Origin: an uncultured Collinsella sp.
Lineage (GTDB): Bacteria; Actinomycetota; Coriobacteriia; Coriobacteriales; Coriobacteriaceae
Assembly (NCBI GenBank): GCA_900541195.1
Contig: UQIY01000044.1
Coordinates: forward strand, 1 to 18,570
DNA length: 18,570 bases
Reading direction: 5' to 3'
Position 1 is the stretch's first letter. Each line of letters begins with the position of its first letter. The notes beneath the pieces were generated by a model. That model was not told the origin of the DNA and did not search any database. It was given only the letters and a program-made list of their open reading frames with translations. Below are positions 14,047-18,570 of the stretch, piece by piece. Both the position numbers and the translations under genes were made by a program.

Positions 14047-14629
14047 CGCAGGACTCCTCGGAGGTCTCGGCGGGCGTGTAGGTGTAATACTGGGCTGCTT
14101 TAGCAGCAGGCTTCTGTGTATCATCGTCACCAGCAGCGGCATCGTCCCCGGCTTCGTCAATCAGGACACGCTCGGTCGGCTGCTCGGCTTCGGCGGCAGC
14201 GGAAAGCGTGCGCTCGGCGTCGGCCGCGGGAGCCTTCACCTTGTTAAAGAGTTTCTGCACGGCACCGGCTGCAGAGTCGGTCACGCTCGACACAACATTG
14301 CTGGCATCGGCCATGCTGCCCGAAACCTCGGAAATGTCGCGAACCACAGCTTCGACCTCTACGAGATTGGAGGTAAGGGCGTCGACGGCGGTCTTGCTCG
14401 ACTTGAGGAGCGGCTCAACCTGAGCCAACGCGGGGGTGAGCTCATCGACAGCGCCATCGAGCTTTGCTACCACCGGCTGTGCCTCGGCGATGGTGTTGTT
14501 AAGGTCGCTCACCGTCTTGTCGAGCGAATCAACGACGGTGCGGGTCTTGCGCAGCGTGAGCGCGAGCTCGATAACAGCCCACACGCCGGCAACGGCGAGC
14601 AGCAGCAGGGCGATTTGAATGGGACTCAT
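14039..14629 (-). CDS. DUF948-like membrane-anchored coiled-coil protein
   Basis: A 196-residue protein with one N-terminal membrane helix (about residues 4-25) and a long amphipathic helical region. The pattern KTVSDLNNTIAEAQPVVAKLDGAVDELTPAL recurs to about residue 130, as in YtxG/DUF948 general-stress proteins. The C-terminal 60 residues are Ala-, Asp- and Glu-rich and look disordered. The first residues may act as an uncleaved signal anchor, leaving the rest cytoplasmic or, less likely, outside. ATG 14629 has GGGAGG five bases upstream. It is the first gene of the cassette DUF948-RsbW-like-sigma-AI-2E and overlaps the next gene. YtxG of Bacillus is sigma-B controlled, which suits a self-regulated cassette, but the function is unknown. 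Family assignment is by architecture and context. Confidence 0.7.
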   Translation of the reverse strand: MSPIQIALLLLAVAGVWAVIELALTLRKTRTVVDSLDKTVSDLNNTIAEAQPVVAKLDGAVDELTPALAQVEPLLKSSKTAVDALTSNLVEVEAVVRDISEVSGSMADASNVVSSVTDSAAGAVQKLFNKVKAPAADAERTLSAAAEAEQPTERVLIDEAGDDAAAGDDDTQKPAAKAAQYYTYTPAETSEESCDE

Positions 14630-14670
14630 ACAAGCCTCCCGAAGGAATCGAAATACAGACGCTTTTCATG

Positions 14671-14706
14671 GTACCCCAAAGAAGGGGAAAGATACCCAAA
14701 GGGAAT
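14671..14706 (-). promoter_or_regulatory. Paired GGGTA(T/C) elements before the sigma cassette (candidate sigma-B-type -10 or operator)
   Basis: On the minus strand GGGTAT (14697-14692) and GGGTAC (14676-14671) stand 21 bases apart, each within a similar short sequence (CTTTGGGTAT and CTTTGGGGTAC). GGGTAT matches the -10 of sigma-B-type promoters. A -35 is not convincing: GTATCT lies 13 bases before the second element. Both lie in the 95-bp gap upstream of the DUF948 gene, where autoregulation would be expected. Confidence 0.3.
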
Positions 14707-14711
14707 GTGCG

Positions 14712-14733
14712 AGGTCCCAAGGACCTACTTGGG
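14712..14733 (-). repeat. Overlapping hairpins at the rarA stop codon
   Basis: On the minus strand CCCAAG-TAGGTC-CTTGGG (14733-14716) and AGGTCC-TTG-GGACCT (14726-14712) are both perfect 6-bp stems. They share bases, so only one can form at a time. The rarA TAG lies between the arms of the first hairpin. No T-run follows, so a simple terminator is not supported. Confidence 0.6.
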
Positions 14734-16074
14734 CGCGTTTCCGCTACGGTCGCGTTCGCTTTGCTCTACGCGCCACTCTTCCCAGCCGCGGCCGGCAGGC
14801 TGCCAAAACGCACCGCGCTCCAGCCCCTCGGGCAAATAGCGCTGATCGACCCAGCCTTCGGGATAATCATGCGGATACTTATACACACCGTATTCGTCGC
14901 TGCCCGGGCGATGACGATCGCGCAGATAACTCGGCACCTCGCGCAGCCCACTTGAATGGATATCGGCCAACGCCGCATCGATCGAAGCCTCGCACGCGTT
15001 CGATTTAGGCGCCAAGCACACATAGAGAGCAGCCTGAGCCAGATTAATACGGCACTCGGGATAGCCAATGACCTCGGCAGACTTAAACGCGGCATGTGCC
15101 ACCAAAAGCGCCTGTGGGTCGGCGTTGCCAACATCCTCAGAAGCCTGAATCATAATACGACGAGCGATAAACTTAGGATCCTCCCCCGCGTCAATCATGC
15201 GCGCGAGCCAATAAATCGTGGCATCGGGGTCGCTACCGCGCATAGACTTAATAAACGCACTGATGATGTCGTAGTGCATGTCACCGTTTTTGTCGTACGA
15301 AAAGCCACGGCGCGGATTGGCAATCTTCACGTCGTCAACAGTGATGGGATAGCGCTCCCCCGCCGCCGGCACGGGCGTTCCCTCGGTATCGGGGCGCGTG
15401 ACGGCAATCTCGCTCGCAAGCTCAAGCGTCGTGAGCGCCGATCGAGCGTCACCCGCTGCCAGTGTGCAAATGGTCTTAACCGTATCCTCATCGGCCGAGA
15501 ACTTACCGTTCAAACCCTGCGGCGCCTCGAGCGCACGCTCAATAAGCGTGGCGATATCCTCGTCTTTAAGATGCTCAAGTTCCACCACGCGACCGCGCGA
15601 GAGCAATGCCGAGTTGACCTCGAAGTACGGGTTCTCCGTCGTGGCGCCAATCATAATGACGGTACGGTTCTCAACTGCATGCAGCAGGGCATCCTGCTGC
15701 GACTTGGAAAAGCGATGAATCTCATCGATAAAAAGAATGGTGCGGCGGTCGTACGTATTCAGGCGCGTCTTAGCCTCGTCAATCACGCGACGAAGATCCT
15801 TTACGGTGCCCGTCACAGCGCTGACCTCGACAAACTCGCTCTTGGTATGGTTGGCGATAATGTGGGCCAGCGTCGTCTTGCCCGTACCGGCCGGCCCGTA
15901 CAGAATCACACTCGACAGCACATCGTGCTCAATTGCGGCACGCAACCACGAGCCCTTGCCGACGGCCTTTTGCTGACCCACATACTCGTCGAGCGAATTG
16001 GGCCGCATGCGCACCGCAAGCGGCGCATTCATAAAAGAACGCTCGCGCGTCGAAGCAGAAAAAAGGTCGTCCAT
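14725..16074 (-). CDS. rarA: Replication-associated recombination protein RarA (MgsA family AAA ATPase)
   Basis: A clamp-loader-like AAA+ ATPase that acts at stalled replication forks with SSB. The conserved entry PLAVRMRPNSLDEYVGQ is at 18-34, Walker A GPAGTGKT at 60-67, Walker B ILFIDE at 113-118, sensor 1 in GATTENP at 143-149, and the sensor 2 region GDARSAL follows. The MgsA C-terminal domain starts near SAFIKSMRGSDPDATIYWLARM, with later FIARRIMIQASEDVGNADP and YLRDRHRPG. Length of about 450 residues is normal. The start is uncertain. ATG 16074 (MDDLFSA) is chosen because a GGA stands five bases upstream; ATG 16080 and TTG 16092 are in frame alternatives. The gene lies 40-60 bases after the dNTPase gene and 95 bases before the sigma cassette. 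Confidence 0.94.
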   Translation of the reverse strand: MDDLFSASTRERSFMNAPLAVRMRPNSLDEYVGQQKAVGKGSWLRAAIEHDVLSSVILYGPAGTGKTTLAHIIANHTKSEFVEVSAVTGTVKDLRRVIDEAKTRLNTYDRRTILFIDEIHRFSKSQQDALLHAVENRTVIMIGATTENPYFEVNSALLSRGRVVELEHLKDEDIATLIERALEAPQGLNGKFSADEDTVKTICTLAAGDARSALTTLELASEIAVTRPDTEGTPVPAAGERYPITVDDVKIANPRRGFSYDKNGDMHYDIISAFIKSMRGSDPDATIYWLARMIDAGEDPKFIARRIMIQASEDVGNADPQALLVAHAAFKSAEVIGYPECRINLAQAALYVCLAPKSNACEASIDAALADIHSSGLREVPSYLRDRHRPGSDEYGVYKYPHDYPEGWVDQRYLPEGLERGAFWQPAGRGWEEWRVEQSERDRSGNAPK

Positions 16075-16113
16075 AGCCATCCCGTGCGTCAATCAAAAAC
16101 GTTTTCCATCAAC

Positions 16114-16119
16114 AGTATA
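16114..16119 (-). promoter_or_regulatory. Candidate -10 element before rarA
   Basis: TATACT reads on the minus strand 34 bases before ATG 16080 in an AT-rich patch, but no -35 of quality stands at 16-18 bases. A weak hairpin, ACGAAC-GGTA-GTTCGT (16145-16130), covers the preceding stop codon and is followed by ATTTATT. It could be a poor terminator of the dNTPase gene. Confidence 0.3.
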
Positions 16120-16134
16120 CCGAATAAATACGAA

Positions 16135-17382
16135 CTACCGTTCGTTAATATAGGTACGGTGCGGAAACTTCAATCCCGGGAACAGCTTGCTCGTGAGCTC
16201 ACAGAAATAGCCATCCGTCATGCTCGAAATGTAATCTACTACGGTCTGATCTATATCGTCCTGCCATGCATAGGCGCGATCGTAGTAGGAAAGCTGCCGC
16301 TCAATGCGAGAAATGTGGTGCTTAAAGATGTAAGAAGACTCGTTGCCTTCGTTTATATCCTGCAGGCAACGGTCGTAGAGCTTTTCGAAGGCCTCGCGCA
16401 GCTCCACTTCGGAGTCGCCTTCGATGCCGCCCTTGCTATAGATCTTCTCGTAGTTCTCGCGCTTGGCTCGGCGGATCTCCTCAAACAGGTCCTCGCTCAT
16501 CTCGATGCGTGGCTTGCCATAGCTGTGCTCGACGATATCGATGGAGGCATGCGTGAGGATCCAGCTGTTGTAGGCTCCACCCCGACCGTCATCAAAAGCA
16601 TTGGGCGACAGAAGGCCCGCCGCAATGGCGTCTTGGCGATCGCGCCCTACGTAGGCAAGGATATCCGAGATGCGAACCACGCAGCCCTCGAGCGTCATGG
16701 GGCGCAGGTGCTCGATTGCGCTATAACCCGTGGCAATGCAATCCTCAACCGTCTGATCGAACTGGTCAAAGGAGCCCATATCCGAGAGCTCAAACACACG
16801 TTGCTCGTACTCACCGTTGTGGCATAGCACGCCGTCGAGCGTCTGGAGCGACACGTTGCGGCCGTACAGCGCGTCGAGCACGCGGACCGACTGCACGTTA
16901 TGGAAAAAATAACGACCCGTGCGCTCGTGATAGATATCGTTGAGGAATCGCTCACCGGCATGGCCAAAGGGCGTGTGGCCCAAGTCGTGGCCTAAGCCAA
17001 TCGCCTCGATCAGATCGCAGTTGAGCCCCAGGGCACGTCCGATATCGCGCGCGATGCGCGAAACAAGCTGCACGTGCAGGCCGCGACGCGACAGGTCGTC
17101 GTTGCTGCGAAAACTAAAGACCTGCGTTTTGCCTGCATAACGGGTGTATGCGGGCAGATGCAAAATCTTTTCGGTATCGCGCATAAATGCCGGACGCATG
17201 AGCGTGCCCACATCTGCGGCTCGATCAACACGGCGGATGACCTGACCATCGTTGCATCGATAAGGGTTAACGACACCCGAGGCACGGTCGGCAGCGATAC
17301 GCTCGACCAGCTCGGGCGACAACGCCGAGGGAATGCGATCCATACGCGCCTTGATGGCGGCTGTCTGTTGATTGATTGCCAT
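16135..17382 (-). CDS. dNTP triphosphohydrolase (dGTPase-like, HD superfamily)
   Basis: A 415-residue HD-domain enzyme that hydrolyses deoxynucleoside triphosphates to nucleoside and tripolyphosphate, controlling dNTP pools. The family block YTRYAGKTQVFSF is at 79-91. The first metal His is H103 in RGLHVQLVSRIARDIG, the HD pair H132-D133 lies in IGLGHDLGHTPFGHAGE, and the last metal Asp is in VRISDILAYVGRD. Substrate preference cannot be told. Family enzymes are often activated by particular dNTPs or by single-stranded DNA. ATG 17382 has AAGGAG six bases upstream; the in-frame start at 17409 adds nine residues with no support. It follows the prepilin peptidase gene after 30 bases and precedes rarA. 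Confidence 0.92.
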   Translation of the reverse strand: MAINQQTAAIKARMDRIPSALSPELVERIAADRASGVVNPYRCNDGQVIRRVDRAADVGTLMRPAFMRDTEKILHLPAYTRYAGKTQVFSFRSNDDLSRRGLHVQLVSRIARDIGRALGLNCDLIEAIGLGHDLGHTPFGHAGERFLNDIYHERTGRYFFHNVQSVRVLDALYGRNVSLQTLDGVLCHNGEYEQRVFELSDMGSFDQFDQTVEDCIATGYSAIEHLRPMTLEGCVVRISDILAYVGRDRQDAIAAGLLSPNAFDDGRGGAYNSWILTHASIDIVEHSYGKPRIEMSEDLFEEIRRAKRENYEKIYSKGGIEGDSEVELREAFEKLYDRCLQDINEGNESSYIFKHHISRIERQLSYYDRAYAWQDDIDQTVVDYISSMTDGYFCELTSKLFPGLKFPHRTYINER

Positions 17383-17412
17383 GGCATGCTCCTTAAAAAG
17401 GGCGCGCAACGA

Positions 17413-17835
17413 TTACAACGTACTACCCACGACCTCGATTATGGCAAATATCGGCACTAAAAACGGCAGCAATGGCAAGGAGCGCGATTTTGTGATGAGA
17501 CAGGCGGCGGCAAGGGCCAGAAGCGCAGCCGCAAACGCGACGATACCACCCAAGGGATCGAAGGTACAAAGGGCAAAGAGCGCCTTGGCGTCCCCCATAC
17601 CAATGCCGGGAGCGTGGCAAACACGACGCCAAAGCGACTCAGTAAGCACAAGGGCAAGGTAGACGATGACCGCAAGACCGGCGTGGTCAAGCGCCGTGTT
17701 CATGCCAAGATCTAGCCAGACGCCCACAAATGCTGCCACGGTGCACGCGGCAGCAAGCGCGTTCGGAAACCGCCGCTCGTGCGCATCGATGCAAGCACCA
17801 GCGATGGCGCACAGCCAAAACGGGATATAGACCAT
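17413..17835 (-). CDS. Short A24-family prepilin peptidase (TadV/CpaA-like)
   Basis: A 140-residue hydrophobic membrane protein carrying both aspartates of the A24 aspartic peptidases. D17 lies in IDAHERRFPN (the usual form is D-x-x-x-xx-IPN) and D82 lies in the GIGMGDAK motif. It lacks the N-terminal methyltransferase domain of full PilD/GspO enzymes and resembles the short forms found with tad and archaellin-type systems. Hydrophobic segments run at about 2-16, 24-42, 50-66, 85-113 and 120-137. The ATG has AGGAGG six bases upstream. No pilin, ATPase or secretin gene is in the window. The upstream flank is an IS3 remnant 55 bases from the start codon, which may have displaced original upstream sequence. 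Confidence 0.82.
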   Translation of the reverse strand: MVYIPFWLCAIAGACIDAHERRFPNALAAACTVAAFVGVWLDLGMNTALDHAGLAVIVYLALVLTESLWRRVCHAPGIGMGDAKALFALCTFDPLGGIVAFAAALLALAAACLITKSRSLPLLPFLVPIFAIIEVVGSTL

Positions 17836-17890
17836 CGAGCACCTCCTCGAGCTGCATCGTAAAAGTAAAAAACCACCACAAAGGTGCCTG

Positions 17891-18519
17891 TGAACTGCGC
17901 CCCGAAACTTGGACTGAACAAATAGCGACTACGCCGCAAGGGCCCGGTTCCGGAACTCCTCCGGCGTCAGGCCCTTCAATCTTACCTGCCTGCGCCGCGT
18001 GTTCCAATGGTCTATGTACTCCTCCAGGTCGCGCTTGAAGTCCTCGAAGCTGCCCCACTCCCTGCCGCGGTAGAACTCGTCCTTCACGTGGCCGAAGAGC
18101 TGCTCGGTGGCGGCGTTGTCGATGCAGTTCCCCTTGCGCGACATGCTCTGGGTGATGCCCGCCCCCTCCAGCCTGGAGGCGTAGGACTCGTGCTGGTACT
18201 GCCAGCCCATGTCCGAGTGCATGGTCGGTGCCGCCCCGTCGGGCAGGGCCTCGAGGAGCCGGTCGAGCATCCTGTGCTGCTGGGCGAGGTCCGGCGAGGT
18301 CGATATGTCGCTCGCCACGATCTCCTTCGTGCAGAAGTCGAGCACCGGGGCCCAGTAGGCCTTGGCGCCGGCGACCTTGAACTCGGTGACGTCGGTGCCG
18401 AGCTTCTGCCACGGCCCCTCGGCGCCGAAGTCCCTCGCGATGACGTTCTCGAACGTGCTCCCCACGAGCCCCCTGTAGGAGCTGTACCGGCGGCGGGAGC
18501 CCCGGCGGCGTATCCCGTG
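17891..18519 (-). mobile_element. Remnant of an IS3-family insertion sequence (one end kept)
   Basis: The 3' end of an IS3-family element in minus orientation. Its terminal inverted repeat is at 17891-17914 (plus strand TGAACTGCGCCCCGAAACTT and on), with the typical TGnnCTGnnCCCCnAAAnnTTGGAC form, 14 bases beyond the transposase stop. The other end, orfA and the start of orfB are missing: homology stops at an in-frame TAA at 18522-18520. GC content is high even against this genome. The element cannot move by itself. Confidence 0.8.
17929..18519 (-). pseudogene. IS3-family transposase OrfB, 5'-truncated
   Basis: The open part reads RRRYSSYRGLVGSTFENVIARDF at its upstream end, then an rve integrase core. 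D in LGTDVTEF, D in MHSDMGWQY and E in NCIDNAATEQLFGHVK give the DD(35)E pattern exactly: counted from GTG 18465 they are D25, D85 and E121. The C-terminal YIDHWNTRRRQVRLKGLTPEEFR is characteristic of the IS150 group. The normal N-terminal HTH_21 part (about 90 residues) is missing and a TAA stop stands just upstream. A shorter protein from GTG 18465 would be 178 residues but has no function to offer. A complete copy elsewhere in the genome is likely and would show the true boundaries. Confidence 0.8.
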
Positions 18520-18570
18520 TTAGCGCTACTGTAAAAACAACCAATTTCGCCATCGCACTTTAGCCGATTC
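18520..18570. other. Unassigned sequence beyond the IS remnant
   Basis: The last 51 bases are AT-richer than the IS and match no gene I can recognise. They contain an 8-bp palindrome TAGCGCTA at 18521-18528 right at the junction. They may be the interrupted host sequence or part of another element, and are too short to judge. Confidence 0.4.

Noticed and set aside
17867..17886. Short hairpin (CACC/GGTG) with a run of six T on the minus strand between IS and prepilin peptidase gene
   Set aside because: A four-pair stem is too weak to call a terminator, although it could limit read-through from the IS.
17687..18553. A 288-codon minus-strand frame across the IS remnant and the start of the prepilin peptidase gene
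   Set aside because: It is out of frame with the transposase core and reads as an Arg/Gly/His-rich shadow.
1..18570. CRISPR array, tRNA or rRNA genes, riboswitch, toxin-antitoxin or phage defence genes
   Set aside because: None seen. Intergenic gaps are under 200 bases and contain no cloverleaf, repeat-spacer pattern or recognised aptamer core; a covariance-model scan could not be run.

Overview
The window is an ordinary, densely packed bacterial chromosomal segment. GC content looks high, roughly 60% by eye, and almost every gene is on the minus strand. Gene content and order fit a coriobacterial (Actinomycetota) genome, most likely Collinsella or a close relative. The pointers are efp-asp23-nusB-xseB-tlyA-nadK in a row, alaS-ruvX-mltG-yqeG with aroK and an aroB-like gene behind it, and a sigma-B-type factor with an RsbW-like partner. 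The genus is inferred from recognised families and order, not from a database match.

Layout, read in the direction of transcription from high to low coordinates. At 18.5-17.9 kb lies the 3' remnant of an IS3-family element: a catalytic core with DD(35)E spacing, its N-terminal part missing, and one terminal inverted repeat kept. It abuts a short A24 prepilin peptidase gene (17835-17413), followed by a dNTP triphosphohydrolase (HD family) and rarA/mgsA. Next comes a tightly overlapping four-gene cassette: a DUF948-type membrane coiled-coil protein, an RsbW-like protein that has lost its ATP-binding motifs, a sigma-B/F-type sigma factor, and an AI-2E-family membrane protein. The only plus-strand gene follows, a 79-residue two-helix membrane protein at 11221-11460. 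It converges on the AI-2E gene with six bases between the stop codons.

A strong minus-strand terminator (11128-11099) then separates this from the housekeeping operon alaS-ruvX-mltG-yqeG-aroK-aroB-like (11026-4370), whose genes overlap or sit a few bases apart. The aroB-like protein has lost the zinc ligands and glycine-rich motif of dehydroquinate synthase. A probable Xaa-Pro aminopeptidase (4237-3107) follows with its own candidate promoter and a good terminator. The last operon is efp-asp23-nusB-xseB-tlyA-nadK (2946 to the left edge, nadK cut off), with a TATAAT promoter element in front of efp.

The genes serve core functions: translation (AlaS, EF-P), rRNA processing and maturation (NusB, RuvX, TlyA), cell wall synthesis (MltG), NADP synthesis, and replication-fork and nucleotide-pool maintenance (RarA, dNTPase). 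The less ordinary items are the degenerate dehydroquinate synthase, the degenerate anti-sigma partner in the sigma-B cassette, the lone AT-richer small membrane protein with a 10-bp inverted repeat at its 3' end, and the IS remnant next to a lone prepilin peptidase. No tRNA, rRNA, CRISPR array, prophage or defence system was seen, and no gene-free stretch exceeds about 200 bases.
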